Notes: generated by a model from the letters alone, not told the origin. A stretch of DNA of 64,000 bases from Saccharibacillus sp. CPCC 101409 (GCF_030518235.1 NZ_JAULSA010000007.1:205986-269985); one strand, 5' to 3'. Positions 40,932-51,050 are shown, counted from the first letter of the stretch. A program made the numbers and translations.

Positions 40932-41696
40932 CTAGTCCCGATCCACCAGGGACCTCACAAACATCCACACCGCAAACGCCGCCACGCCCACAGCCGCCCA
41001 CATCGCCGTCATCTGCACGGCCCGCGACGCATCGGCCTGCTCGACCGAGATCGCCTGCAGCGCCCATGCGATCACCAGCGGATACACGCAGTCGCGATAG
41101 CGGAAGCCGATGAATACCGCCAGCAGCACCGCCGCGCCCAGCATGACGATCGCCCAGCCGGTATGGCCGAGCCCGAATTCGCCGAAGTCGTGCTTGGTGA
41201 GAAAAGCCGAAATATTGACGATCGTGGCCACGCTGATCCAGCCCAGATACAGGCTGAACGGCACTTTGACGAACAGGATGTCCGCGATCTCCGCCCGTTC
41301 GCCTTCGAGGCGGGTGCGCCGATACGCCAGAATCAGCGTAACGAGCAGCAGCAGCATAATAATTACCGACAGCCCGGTATAGAGGTAATGCCAGGCGAAG
41401 AGCCAGGCCATATTGAGCACGCAGCTCGCCGCGAACAGCGGTCCGGGCGCGGCCGCCGATACGCGGCGTTTGCGTTCGGCCACGAACGCGTAGACGACGA
41501 AGCCGATCAGCAGCGCGTAGATGACCGACCAGATCGAGAACGCGTAGCCCGCCGGCGTCAGCAGATTTTTGTACATGTCCGAGATTTCGCCGGTGTCCCG
41601 CCCGCCGAGCGGAAGCAGGACGGACAGCGCGTTTACCGCAAGTACCGCGATAAGCAGGACGACGTTCAGCCATTTGTACGGATTTCGGGTAGACAT
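40932..41696 (-). CDS. TspO/MBR-like tryptophan-rich membrane protein
   Basis: The 254-aa protein has about seven hydrophobic helices. Aromatic motifs of the TspO/MBR family are visible: TPAGYAFSIWSVIYALL near 47-64, LNMAWLFAWHYLY near 94-106, VPFSLYLGWISVATIVN near 145-161. It is longer than classical five-helix TspO. Members bind porphyrin-like ligands and sense light or oxygen stress, but this long group is uncharacterised. ATG at 41696 follows AAAGGAG by 10 nt; the TTG three codons upstream abuts it. Confidence 0.78.
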   Translation of the reverse strand: MSTRNPYKWLNVVLLIAVLAVNALSVLLPLGGRDTGEISDMYKNLLTPAGYAFSIWSVIYALLIGFVVYAFVAERKRRVSAAAPGPLFAASCVLNMAWLFAWHYLYTGLSVIIMLLLLVTLILAYRRTRLEGERAEIADILFVKVPFSLYLGWISVATIVNISAFLTKHDFGEFGLGHTGWAIVMLGAAVLLAVFIGFRYRDCVYPLVIAWALQAISVEQADASRAVQMTAMWAAVGVAAFAVWMFVRSLVDRD

Positions 41697-41903
41697 GAAG
41701 TGCAAGCTCCTTTCCGAAAAATGACCTGTGGGTCATAACGGTTATGAGCACTTATACCCCAAATTCCCGCCCGCGCACCCGGCAGCGCCGAAATTTCGGA
41801 TTGCGGCGAGCGAGCAAAGATGGCATAATCGATCATGAAGATAACGGTTTCAAACAAGCGGACAGCCGCCGCAAGCCGAAAAAAGAGGTCTTTACACTCT
41901 TTT

Positions 41904-41919
41904 GTGCAAACGTTTGCCC
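41904..41919. promoter_or_regulatory. cre / LacI-family operator before the GH31 gene
   Basis: The perfect palindrome GCAAACGTTTGC (41906-41917) within GTGCAAACGTTTGCCC fits the catabolite-responsive element consensus except at its last base, and also a LacI/GalR operator. A TATAAA follows at 41920. It implies carbon-source control of the glucosidase 165 bp downstream. Confidence 0.65.
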
Positions 41920-42084
41920 TATAAAAAAAGCGTAAACCGGCCGCCGCGCTCGTTCATCCGGCAAAATACGGGTGAAGTATGTGATCATACGCAATTTTTT
42001 GCCGAAAAACGAAACCGACCAACCGGAGCCGTTCCCCGCCACACAGCGGAAGAAGCGGCCGGAACCCAAGGAGATGATGCCGAT

Positions 42085-44532
42085 ATGGATACAAGCGAAG
42101 CCATACACCCCGACCGCGTAGGACCGATCATTGTGCAGGAGGCGTGGGGAACGATCGGGCGCACGCTCGGTCTGGAGCACATGAACGGAATTTATGTTTG
42201 CCGGGGCGAACGGGCGTCGCTGGCGTTCGTTTTTCTAAGCGAAGAGACGTTCCGGATGAAGCTGTTTATGGGCAAAGAACCGGATCTGTCCACCACGATC
42301 GCCGTGCTGCCGCGCGAAGGCGATCCGCTGGAAGCGCAGATCGAAGAAAGCGAGACCGCCTGGAAGCTGAGCTGCGGTCAACTGGTGCTGGAGATCGAGA
42401 AGCAGTCGTCGGCGCTGTCCGTGTTCGACCGCGAAGAACGGCTGATCGCTCGCCAGAATTCGATTAGCTGGAATCCGCGCGGGGCGATCCATTCCGTGTA
42501 CGATATGCCGGGCGATTCGCATTTCTACGGGCTCGGCGAGAAAGCCAGTTTCCTGGATAAACGCGGCGAGCGCTATACGATGTGGAACACCGACGTCTAC
42601 GCGCCGCATATGCCGGAGATCGAAGCGCTGTACGAATCGATTCCGCTGCTCGTCCATATGCATATGCACGGCAAAGCGGCGTACGGCATTTTTCTCGACA
42701 ATCCCGGCCGCACCGACTTCGATATGCGCTCGCACGGCATCGCGTATACGATCGGCTGCTCGACCGGCGACTACGATATTTATTTCGTGTACGGCCCGGA
42801 ACTCAAAAGCGTCGTGCGCAGCTATACCGAGCTGACCGGCCGGATCGCGCTGCCACCCAAATGGGCGCTCGGCTACCATCAGTCGCGCTACAGCTACATG
42901 AACCAGAACGAAGTGCTGCATCTGGCCCGGACGTTCCGCGAAAAAGAAATCCCGTGCGACGTCATCTATCTCGATATCCATTACATGGACGAGTACCGCG
43001 TGTTTACGTTCGATCCCGTGCGCTTTCCCGATCCCGAAGGCATGATGGCCGAGCTGCGCGAACTGGGCATCCGCATCGTCCCGATCGTCGATCCCGGCGT
43101 CAAAAAAGACCCCAAATACGCCGCTTACCGCGAAGGCGTGGAGAAAGCGCATTTCAGCCGCAAGCTCGAAGGCGATATTTTCTACGGGGACGTCTGGCCG
43201 GGCACGAGCGCGTTTCCGGACTTTACGAACGACGAAACTTCCGAGTGGTGGGGCGATCTGCACAAATACTACACGGACCTCGGCATCGCCGGCATCTGGA
43301 ACGATATGAACGAGCCGGCCGTGTTCAACGCTTCCAAAACGATGGACCTCGACGTCATGCACGGCAACAACGGCGATCCCAAAACGCACGAAGAACTGCA
43401 CAACTTATACGGCATGCTGATGTCCAAAGCGACGTACGAAGGACTCAAGCGCAATCTCGGCGGCCAGCGGCCTTTCGTCCTGACGCGGGCCGGTTACTCG
43501 GGCATTCAGCGCTACGCGGCCGTCTGGACGGGCGACAACCGCAGCTTCTGGGAACATATGGCGCTCGCCATGCCGATGGTGCTCAATATGGGGCTGTCGG
43601 GCCTCGCGTTCGCGGGACCGGATATCGGCGGCTTCGCGCACCATACGTCGGCCGAGCTGCTGGTGCGCTGGACGCAGATGGGCGTGCTGTTCCCGTACTG
43701 CCGCAACCACTCGTCGATCGGCACGCTGCGGCAGGAGCCGTGGTCGTTCGGGCCGGAGATCGAAGGCATTTTGCGCGAATATATCGGTCTGCGCTACCGC
43801 TGGATGCCGCATCTGTACAATCTGTTCCACGAAGCGTCCGAGACCGGCCTGCCGCCGATGCGTCCGCTGCTGCTGGAATACCAGGACGATCCGCACGTCA
43901 CGAATCTGTGCGACCAGTTCCTCGTGGGCAGCGACGTGATCGCGGCGCCCGTGTACCGTCCGGACACCGAGCACCGCGCCGTTTATCTCCCGGAAGGGCG
44001 CTGGATCGATTACTGGACCGGCGAAACGCTGGAAGGCGGCCGGCATATCCTGGCGCACGCGCCGCTCAGCATCATGCCGATGTACGTCAAGGAAGGCGCG
44101 GTGATCGCGGAAGGCACGCCGAAGCTGTACGCGGACGATCGCACCGACGAGACGCTGACGCTGCGCATTTACGGAGCATCCGCCGAGCCGGGCTTCCGCA
44201 CGTCGTACACGCTCTATGAAGACGACGGCGGCAGCTTCGACTATACGAGCGGCGTGTCGTCGACGATCGTGTTCGAGCTGACGGGAGAAAAGGACGGGCT
44301 GACGCTGAGCTACCGGTACGACCGAAGCGGCTACCGCGCCAATCGCAACCTGATCCGCTTCGCGCTCGTCTGCACCCCGTTTAAACCGTCGGAGATCGAA
44401 GGGCTGAGCGAGCTGACGGCGGAAGAAGCGGAGCACGGCCAGGAAGGCTGGTTCCTCGACGAGCAGACCGGCGGACTGACGCTTCAGGTGCAGGATACGA
44501 CGCAGGGAGCGGTGTTTAAGCTGAAAGGGTGA
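42085..44532 (+). CDS. Glycoside hydrolase family 31 alpha-glucosidase
   Basis: This 815-aa cytosolic (no signal peptide) GH31 enzyme has an N-terminal beta domain, a catalytic barrel and beta-sandwich ends. The nucleophile Asp407 lies in GIAGIWNDMNEPAVF, the acid/base Asp484 in WTGDNRSFWEHM, and GLSGLAFAGPDIGGF follows. This arrangement fits alpha-glucosidase; alpha-xylosidase or a transglucosidase cannot be excluded. AAGGAG is 11 nt before the ATG. The palindromic operator upstream suggests catabolite control. It is monocistronic, with a terminator at 44643. Confidence 0.9.
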   Translation: MDTSEAIHPDRVGPIIVQEAWGTIGRTLGLEHMNGIYVCRGERASLAFVFLSEETFRMKLFMGKEPDLSTTIAVLPREGDPLEAQIEESETAWKLSCGQLVLEIEKQSSALSVFDREERLIARQNSISWNPRGAIHSVYDMPGDSHFYGLGEKASFLDKRGERYTMWNTDVYAPHMPEIEALYESIPLLVHMHMHGKAAYGIFLDNPGRTDFDMRSHGIAYTIGCSTGDYDIYFVYGPELKSVVRSYTELTGRIALPPKWALGYHQSRYSYMNQNEVLHLARTFREKEIPCDVIYLDIHYMDEYRVFTFDPVRFPDPEGMMAELRELGIRIVPIVDPGVKKDPKYAAYREGVEKAHFSRKLEGDIFYGDVWPGTSAFPDFTNDETSEWWGDLHKYYTDLGIAGIWNDMNEPAVFNASKTMDLDVMHGNNGDPKTHEELHNLYGMLMSKATYEGLKRNLGGQRPFVLTRAGYSGIQRYAAVWTGDNRSFWEHMALAMPMVLNMGLSGLAFAGPDIGGFAHHTSAELLVRWTQMGVLFPYCRNHSSIGTLRQEPWSFGPEIEGILREYIGLRYRWMPHLYNLFHEASETGLPPMRPLLLEYQDDPHVTNLCDQFLVGSDVIAAPVYRPDTEHRAVYLPEGRWIDYWTGETLEGGRHILAHAPLSIMPMYVKEGAVIAEGTPKLYADDRTDETLTLRIYGASAEPGFRTSYTLYEDDGGSFDYTSGVSSTIVFELTGEKDGLTLSYRYDRSGYRANRNLIRFALVCTPFKPSEIEGLSELTAEEAEHGQEGWFLDEQTGGLTLQVQDTTQGAVFKLKG

Positions 44533-44642
44533 AGGAGTACGGACTGCCAGCTGCGGCGCAGCAAGGAGAGCTTGCCCGCCGCAGCCGGATCGCCGCACAA
44601 TCAAACCGCCTTACCACCCAATCGCGATCCGTGACAAACAAG

Positions 44643-44680
44643 CCGGAGCCGGTTCGCGAAGAACCGCTTCCGGTTTTTTT
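44643..44680 (+). terminator. Terminator region after the GH31 gene
   Basis: CCGGAGCCGGTTC and GAACCGCTTCCGG pair around GCGAA (one mismatch) and run into seven Ts, about 110 bp downstream of the stop. Confidence 0.85.
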
Positions 44681-44825
44681 GCCGCGTTTGGCGCTTGTGT
44701 GACGCGGGACGTAGCGAAGCAAGCCCGGCATATGGCAAGATAGAGGGGAAACCATCGAGAAACCGCGGCAAAAAGATCGTACATAAGCAACGTCCAACAT
44801 TCCGAAGCGGAGGCTGAACAGACCT

Positions 44826-45332
44826 ATGTGGAAAATCATCGAAGCGTACGACCAGATAAACGCATGGATTCGGGCGAGCGGCGGCGACTTTATCGAGCTG
44901 GACAACGGGGAGTCGTACCGGTTCGCCCGGCGGCGGACGTTTCCGGCGGACGAGCTGGACGCGTTCGAGCGGCGCGCGGGCATACAGCTTCCGGCCGAGT
45001 ACAGACGTTTCCTGATCGGGGTGGGCGTGGTCGAACTGTTTATGGGGCCGCTCAGTCCGGGAATCGAGATTCTGGCGCCGGACGAGATTGCGGACTTTTC
45101 GAAAAAAGTATTCGACGGCCGCGGGGACGATCTGTTCCCGAAGCTGCTGCCGGCGGTGTCGATTCCCAAAACCGGCTGCTTCGGCGGATTCCGTCCGGAA
45201 GCCGAGCGCGAAGATCGGTACGGCGTGTTCGATCCCAAGATCTCGCCGGGGCTGCGGATCGAAGAGTGCGAATTCTGCGCGTTCGACGATTGGGTGGTCC
45301 AACTGGTGGAAGCCCGGGGGAAGATCGGTTGA
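44826..45332 (+). CDS. SMI1/KNR4 family protein
   Basis: This 168-aa protein has the SMI1/KNR4 core: ELDAFERRAGIQLPAEYRRFLIGVGVVELF (about 40-70), GPLSPGIEILAPDEI, and a C-terminal EECEFCAFDDWVVQLVE. In bacteria this superfamily often serves as immunity proteins against polymorphic toxins or as isolated proteins of unknown role. No toxin gene is adjacent here. GGAGG lies about 12 nt before the ATG, a loose spacing. Confidence 0.85.
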   Translation: MWKIIEAYDQINAWIRASGGDFIELDNGESYRFARRRTFPADELDAFERRAGIQLPAEYRRFLIGVGVVELFMGPLSPGIEILAPDEIADFSKKVFDGRGDDLFPKLLPAVSIPKTGCFGGFRPEAEREDRYGVFDPKISPGLRIEECEFCAFDDWVVQLVEARGKIG

Positions 45333-45382
45333 GCGGGGTTTGGACGGGACGAACCGGAGAATAATCGCATTTTGGAAAAAGT

Positions 45383-45416
45383 AAAAGCCGAACGCCTGCC
45401 GCGCCGGCTTTTTTTG
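45383..45416 (+). terminator. Terminator after the SMI1/KNR4 gene
   Basis: AAAGCCG pairs with CGGCTTT, with an internal GCC/GGC-rich loop, and seven Ts follow. Confidence 0.75.
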
Positions 45417-45484
45417 TATTCGGGTCGTATCGGCCGGCTGCCGCGCTTGTTTCGGCTGCGGGCTGCGGGCGAGCGGCGCAAATT

Positions 45485-45686
45485 CTAATTCTAAAGGATC
45501 GAGGCGGCGCTTAGCGCTCGGATCCGGTCGATCGAAAGTTTTAACGGATCGAGAGAACGCTTAGTCGCGAAAAGGCTGTGTTTGACGGTGGAGCGAGCGG
45601 TGTTTCGGCGGCTGAGTGTCTGTACGATCCGTTAGAATCTGGCTGCTGCGCAAAAAGCGTTCTAAAGGATAGGCGATCCGTTAGAG
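45485..45686. repeat. Array of four TTCTAACGGATCG units
   Basis: Units TTCTAAMGGATCG-N8-CGCTTAG lie at about 45487 and 45540 (forward) and 45620 and 45663 (reverse). The last unit overlaps the stop codon of the AraC gene. The same family and the same two-forward, two-reverse layout occur at 17258. Confidence 0.7.
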
Positions 45687-46562
45687 CTGGGCGGCTTCCG
45701 CTGTCCTTTCCTTTTGCGGCACAACCGGTATCCACAGTTCGTTGCGGTTCTCTTCCGGCGGCAGATAGCATTCGATCGCGGGCACGTTCGCCAGCTCGTA
45801 CGGCGCGGACGGAAGCCATTCGGTGTACATTCTTTTCCAGATATTCGGCAGGCCGTCCGGCGTGCCGGGCGCGTCGAACACGACCCAGAGCGCGTCCGGT
45901 ACGGTCAGCGCCGACAGATCCGCCGGTACTTCTTTTTTCGACGGGACGCAGAAGTAGTAATCGAACGTTTCGCCCCGTCCCCACTCCCCGTCGGCCAGCA
46001 CGCCCAGAATGCCGCGCACAGGGCTGTCTTCGTCGCGAAGTTTCCACAGCCGGCCGAACAAACCTTCTTCTCCCGCTTTGGCCCACAGCGGCCCGATTTC
46101 TTCGTAAGCCCGTTCCGTGTTTACCGTTTCGACCCTGCCCGCGATGCGAAACTCTTCCGCCCGTTCCAGTCTGTAATTCATTTCGGCCACTCCTTTTAAT
46201 GTGAATTGAAAGGCGAGCCGGGGATACGCCTTGAGCGCGGTCTTTTCGCTGCGGGCTTTGCTGGGCGTTGTCCCGTGCAAATTCTGAAACGCCCTGGCGA
46301 ACGCTTCGGGCGATTCGTAGCCGTATTTGAGCGCGACATCCACTACTTTGATCGCGCTGTGTTGGAGGTCGAACGCGGCCAGCGTCAATCTGCGCCTGCG
46401 GATATATTCCGACAGCGGAATCTCCGTCATAAAGGCGAACATGCGCTGAAAATGCTGCGCCGAACAGCCGGCCCGCGCCGCCGCTTCCCTGTACGAAATC
46501 TTTTCCGTCAAGCGGTTCTCGATATCATCCAGCGCGGCGTTCATCCGCTCGTTCCAGTCCAT
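45681..46562 (-). CDS. AraC family regulator with GyrI-like effector domain
   Basis: The 293-aa protein has an N-terminal pair of AraC helix-turn-helix motifs (residues about 8-105: SYREAAARAGCSAQHFQRMF and VVDVALKYGYESPEAFARAF). The C-terminal GyrI-like ligand domain spans about 125-290, ending in AIECYLPPEENRNELWIPV. This Rob/SoxS-like layout binds drugs or small effectors and activates detoxification genes. The start at 46562 has AAAGGACGGGG upstream. It is divergent from the SNF2 gene with 279 bp between the starts. Confidence 0.9.
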   Translation of the reverse strand: MDWNERMNAALDDIENRLTEKISYREAAARAGCSAQHFQRMFAFMTEIPLSEYIRRRRLTLAAFDLQHSAIKVVDVALKYGYESPEAFARAFQNLHGTTPSKARSEKTALKAYPRLAFQFTLKGVAEMNYRLERAEEFRIAGRVETVNTERAYEEIGPLWAKAGEEGLFGRLWKLRDEDSPVRGILGVLADGEWGRGETFDYYFCVPSKKEVPADLSALTVPDALWVVFDAPGTPDGLPNIWKRMYTEWLPSAPYELANVPAIECYLPPEENRNELWIPVVPQKERTAEAAQL

Positions 46563-46841
46563 TGGGCTTCCCCGTCCTTTCATGTCTCCATATTAATGTT
46601 CCGGCCGCCGCCCAAGCCTTGCGGACGCTGTACATCTTGAGCAAGGTTACGCTCTTTTTTCCAGTTTGCCCGCAAAATTCGGCGTTCGTCAACCGCTTTC
46701 GGCTCCGGATTCGGCAGCCGGTTTGCGCATAAGGTTTGAGAAGCGGTCGAAAAAAAACCGGATATCGTATAAAATGGGGAGAAGGGCAAAAATCGCGTGG
46801 CTTTCACTTTGCGCAAAAAAGCGGCCAGACGGAGGACTATC

Positions 46842-49800
46842 ATGAATCAACCGCTTTATGGAATATGGCTGGGGGACGTTTTCTTCTGCTTTTCCGGCGA
46901 AACGTCGGAGCCGAAGGTGGACGCCTGGACCCGGCAGATCAGAAAACTCGATATCGGCGGCGAGAAGCCGCTCAAGCAGGCGGCGCTGCGGCTGGCCGAG
47001 CTGCGCTGGCCGGGCGCGTCTTCGCGGCGCGGCCGCGGACGGGGCTTCGGCGGGCGGACGCTGGAAGGGCTGGCCCTGCCGGCGTCGGCGGCGTTTCTGC
47101 TGCTCGAGAACTTCGACGAGCAGAAATTTGCGGCGCAGGGCGTCGCGCCCGGAGCGGAACTGCGCTATTGGAGCGCGGCGGCCGCCTTCGCGCGCGATCT
47201 GCTTGCGGCCGGCTGCTTCGCGCCGGCGGCCGATCCGCCGGCGAGGGTCAGCGCCCGCAGGGCGTCGGAGCTGACGTTCACCGGCACCTGGAAGCCGCTG
47301 CTTCGGCGGCCGGCCGACCTGGAGCGCTTCGCCGCGCTGGCCGCGGCCATGCCGCCGGTCGGCCTGACGGCGCCGGGAGCGGTCGGCGCGGAAGAAGAAT
47401 CGCCGCCGCTCGGACGGGCGCGCGAACTGGTGCTGCATTCGTTTCTGTCCGCGCTGATCGACGGACAGATTCGGGCCATGCTCGGCGGCATGCGCGGCGC
47501 GCTGCCGCAGATGCGGCTGCCTTACCGCCGCGGCTACTCGCCGCTGGCTTCGCTGTGGTGGAACAGCCTGCTCGATCCGCAGCGGGAAACGAAAGTGCAG
47601 GGACATGTGGACGATATCGAAGAGCTGGAGCGGCAGGTCGGAGAACTGGGCGGGGCCGTGCCCGAACCCGAAGGAACGGGAGCGGCCGCCAGCGCGCAGC
47701 TGCGGCTCGGGCTGCGGCTGGAGCCGCGCGCCGCGGACGCGTCCGGCGCGGAGGAAGACCGCTGGAAGCTGGCTTTTCGCGCGGAGGACGAGCTGGAGGC
47801 CGGCGCTTCGCTGCCGGTCTCGGAGATCTGGCGGCTCGGCGAAGACGAGCTGGTGCTGCGCGGAAGGCGCTACGAACGTCCGCAGCGGCAGCTGCTGACG
47901 CTGCTCGGCCGGGCCGCCGCGTCGGCGCCGCAGCTGGAAGAAGCGCTGCGGCGGCCGCATCCGGAAGAAGCGTGGCTGAGCGCGCCGGAGATGTTCGATT
48001 TCTTGACCGTCGGGGTTCCCGCGCTGCGGACAAGCGGCGTACGGATCGAGATGCCGTCGCGCTTTACCAAGCGCGGCCGCCGCTCGGCCGGCGTGAAGCT
48101 CAAAGCGCGGCTTGAGCCGGGCAGGGGAGGCGAAGGCGAGACGGCGCTCGGCATCCGGCAGCTGGTGGAATTCGATCTGGAGGCGACGATCGGGGAAGCG
48201 TCGGTCAGCCTGGACGAACTGCGCCGCATCGCCGAAGACGGCGCGCCGCTCGTGTTCCTGAACGGCGAATGGATCGAGATCGATATGAAGGAAGTCCGCC
48301 AGGTGCTGCGGCTGCTCAAGAAGCAGACGGTGCACGAGATGACGTTCGGCGAGCTGCTCAAGCTGTCGGCGGCCGAAGACGATTCGGTCTGGAACGGCGT
48401 TACGATCTCGGGCATCGAGACGTACGGGCTGCTGTACGATCTGCTCAGGGGCGGCGGCCGCGCGTCGGCCGGCGAGAAGCCGGTGCCGGCCGCGCTCAAC
48501 GGAACGCTGCGCCCGTATCAGGAGCGCGGCTACCGCTGGCTGGCGTCGATGCGCGAGATGGGCTTCGGCGCGTGTCTGGCCGACGATATGGGTCTGGGCA
48601 AGACGGTGCAGGTGATCGCTTGCCTGCTCGACCATCCGTCGCCGGGGCCCAAATTGATCGTGTGCCCGACTTCGCTGCTGGGCAACTGGCAGCGGGAGAT
48701 CCAGCGCTTCGCGCCGAAATTTACGATGCATGTGCATCACGGGACGCAGCGGCTGCGCGGGGAAGCGTTCGAAAGCTGCGTGCGCGGGCACGACATCGTG
48801 CTGACCACGTATCCGCTCATCGGACGCGACGTCGAAGAGTTCCGCGGCATCGTCTGGACGTCGGTCGTGCTGGACGAAGCGCAGTCGATCAAGAACTACG
48901 GCACGAAGCAGGCGCAGAACGTCATGAAGCTGAATTCGCCGCACCGGATCGCGGTGACCGGCACGCCGGTCGAGAACCGGCTGGTGGAGCTGTGGTCGAT
49001 CTTTCAGTTTATGAATCCCGGTTATCTGGGCTCGGCCGCGGCGTTCCGGCGCCGCTTCGGTTCCAATCTGCCGCAGGTGCCGGAGCAGAGCGAGAAGCTG
49101 CGCACGATGGTGGCGCCCTTTATGCTGCGCCGCCTCAAAAGCGACCCGGATATCCGCAAAGACCTGCCGGAGAAGATCGAGCTCAAGTCGTACTGCGAGC
49201 TGACGATCGAGCAGGCGGCGATGTACCAGTCCGTGGTCGGCGAGCTGATGCAGCGCGTCGAGAGCAGCGAAGCGTCGAGCCGTACCGTCCGCCAGGGCAT
49301 CGTATTGTCCGCGCTCACGCGGCTCAAGCAGATCTGCGACCATCCGGCGCTGGTGAAAGAACCGGCCGGCGGCGCGAAAGCGGAAAAGTCCGGCAAGCTG
49401 ATGCAGCTGATCGAGCTGCTGGACCGGATTCGCGAGAACGGCGAATCGGTGCTGATCTTTACGCAGTACGTCCGCATGGGCAAACTGCTGGCGGCCGAAC
49501 TGGAACGCCGCTACGGCGAGGAGCCGATGTTCCTGCACGGAGCGGTCAAGAAAGAAGAACGCGACCGCATGATCCGTACGTTCCAGGAAGGCGAAGGAGC
49601 CGGGGCGTTTATCCTGTCGCTCAAAGCCGGCGGCCTGGGCCTCAACCTGACGCGGGCCAATCATGTCGTGCACTTCGACCGCTGGTGGAATCCGGCCGTC
49701 GAGAATCAGGCGACGGACCGGGTATTCCGCATCGGGCAGCGCCGCGGCGTGCAGGTGCACAAGCTAATCTGCCAGGGAACGCTCGAAGAGCGGATCGACG

Positions 49801-49925
49801 AAATGATCGAGAACAAGAAGACGCTGGCCGAGCGCGTAACCGGAACCGGAGAGCGCTGGCTGACGGAGATGTCCAACGAAGAGCTGCGCACGCTCGTCTC
49901 GCTTCAGGGGGAGCAGATGGAGTAG
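46842..49925 (+). CDS. SNF2-family DEAD/DEAH helicase
   Basis: The 1027-aa protein has an N-terminal bacterial SNF2-associated region (1-540) with no SWIM finger, then the ATPase. The first RecA lobe has RPYQERGYRWL, Walker A DDMGLGKT near 580 and DEAQ in VLDEAQSIKN near 680; the second has FLHGAVKKEERDRMI and motif VI QATDRVFRIGQ near 960. It is an ATP-driven DNA translocase of the RapA/HepA/SWI2 type. It starts after GGAGG and is followed 75 bp later by an Ala/Glu-rich partner gene. A SWIM protein, its common partner, is at 10 kb rather than here. Confidence 0.92.
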   Translation: MNQPLYGIWLGDVFFCFSGETSEPKVDAWTRQIRKLDIGGEKPLKQAALRLAELRWPGASSRRGRGRGFGGRTLEGLALPASAAFLLLENFDEQKFAAQGVAPGAELRYWSAAAAFARDLLAAGCFAPAADPPARVSARRASELTFTGTWKPLLRRPADLERFAALAAAMPPVGLTAPGAVGAEEESPPLGRARELVLHSFLSALIDGQIRAMLGGMRGALPQMRLPYRRGYSPLASLWWNSLLDPQRETKVQGHVDDIEELERQVGELGGAVPEPEGTGAAASAQLRLGLRLEPRAADASGAEEDRWKLAFRAEDELEAGASLPVSEIWRLGEDELVLRGRRYERPQRQLLTLLGRAAASAPQLEEALRRPHPEEAWLSAPEMFDFLTVGVPALRTSGVRIEMPSRFTKRGRRSAGVKLKARLEPGRGGEGETALGIRQLVEFDLEATIGEASVSLDELRRIAEDGAPLVFLNGEWIEIDMKEVRQVLRLLKKQTVHEMTFGELLKLSAAEDDSVWNGVTISGIETYGLLYDLLRGGGRASAGEKPVPAALNGTLRPYQERGYRWLASMREMGFGACLADDMGLGKTVQVIACLLDHPSPGPKLIVCPTSLLGNWQREIQRFAPKFTMHVHHGTQRLRGEAFESCVRGHDIVLTTYPLIGRDVEEFRGIVWTSVVLDEAQSIKNYGTKQAQNVMKLNSPHRIAVTGTPVENRLVELWSIFQFMNPGYLGSAAAFRRRFGSNLPQVPEQSEKLRTMVAPFMLRRLKSDPDIRKDLPEKIELKSYCELTIEQAAMYQSVVGELMQRVESSEASSRTVRQGIVLSALTRLKQICDHPALVKEPAGGAKAEKSGKLMQLIELLDRIRENGESVLIFTQYVRMGKLLAAELERRYGEEPMFLHGAVKKEERDRMIRTFQEGEGAGAFILSLKAGGLGLNLTRANHVVHFDRWWNPAVENQATDRVFRIGQRRGVQVHKLICQGTLEERIDEMIENKKTLAERVTGTGERWLTEMSNEELRTLVSLQGEQME

Positions 49926-50000
49926 AACCGGCTCCCGGCGCGCCGGGGAGAAAATGCCTCGCGGAAAGTTGCGCGGCCGGCAAAGAGGGGTTATAAAGAG

Positions 50001-51050
50001 ATGAACAGCATACAAGCAGTATATGTGCTTCAATTGGAAGCCCGGCCCGGCCTGCTGGCCGCCAGGGTCGAAGAGGAAGGGGCGGACGGGGTCCGGCGGG
50101 AACGCCTGTTGGAGATCCCGCTGCTTCAGGCTCCGTCGCGCCTGCGGCTCGAATGGGAACGCCTGAGCGCCGGCTCGGCGCTCGATCTGTACCGGCTGCA
50201 GGAGTCTTCCGGCGAGCAGATCGCCGGGGAGAAGGAAGTGCTGGCCGCCGAAGAAGAACTCGCGGCCGACGAAGCGGAGGACCGGGAAGCCGAGCGGAGG
50301 CTGGCCGCGATCGAAGTGTCGGACGGCGCGGCGCAGCCCGGCGAAGCGGCGGCCGCGGACGTCAGGGAACAAGCCGGCGAAGCTTCGGCCGTGAAGAGCG
50401 GCGAGGCTTCGCGCGGCGAACGGAGCGGGGAGTCTGCGCCGGGCGTTCGAAGCGCGAGCGGCGCTTCCGGAGCCGGGGAAGGCGGCGAGGCCGCAGCCGG
50501 CGGAACCCGGCCGCTTTCGGCCGCCGTGCTGGAAGCCGGCGGCGGGGCGGACGCTGCGTCCGCCTGGACGGTCCTGCCGTTCGACGCCGGCGAGTCGGAC
50601 TGGCTGCTGGCCGCCGCCGAGCCGGGCGGCGGCGATTCCGCCGCTGCGGCCGCGCTGCGGGCGGCCGCGGCTGTTGCCCGAACCCGCCTGGCGTTCGGGC
50701 TGACGCTCGCCGGCGTCGATCCCGGCGAGCTGGCCGGGGCGGGGCTGGCCGCCTGGAGCGCGGGCTGGGCGCCCGAGCAGGGCGACGCCGCGGCCAAGGC
50801 GGCGCCGAAGGCCGCTTCCGAAGGCGGCGGCCGGGAGATCGCCGAGTGGATCGCCTCGGCGGCCGAGAAAGGCGTGCTGCACGAGCACGGACGGCTGCCG
50901 GAGGCGCCGGAAGCGGAGCCGTCCGGCTTCGCTTCCGGTTCCGAACCGGGCGAGCTCGCGCTGCTGGAGAATGCCGGCGCCGCCGAATCGGCGCTCCGTG
51001 AGCTGCGCCGGGCCATGAGAACCCGGCTCGGCGGCCGGCAAACGACATAA
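50001..51050 (+). CDS. Low-complexity Ala/Glu-rich protein downstream of the SNF2 helicase
   Basis: The 349-aa protein has a recognisable N-terminal beta-rich segment (residues 1-65, IQAVYVLQLEARPGLLAARV). A long Ala/Glu/Gly/Ser-rich disordered region (75-185) follows, then a helical C-terminal part. No catalytic motifs or membrane segments were seen. AAAGAGGGG precedes the start. It is probably co-transcribed with the helicase; there is no family I recognise. The GC- and Ala-rich middle may vary in length between strains. Confidence 0.65.
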   Translation: MNSIQAVYVLQLEARPGLLAARVEEEGADGVRRERLLEIPLLQAPSRLRLEWERLSAGSALDLYRLQESSGEQIAGEKEVLAAEEELAADEAEDREAERRLAAIEVSDGAAQPGEAAAADVREQAGEASAVKSGEASRGERSGESAPGVRSASGASGAGEGGEAAAGGTRPLSAAVLEAGGGADAASAWTVLPFDAGESDWLLAAAEPGGGDSAAAAALRAAAAVARTRLAFGLTLAGVDPGELAGAGLAAWSAGWAPEQGDAAAKAAPKAASEGGGREIAEWIASAAEKGVLHEHGRLPEAPEAEPSGFASGSEPGELALLENAGAAESALRELRRAMRTRLGGRQTT

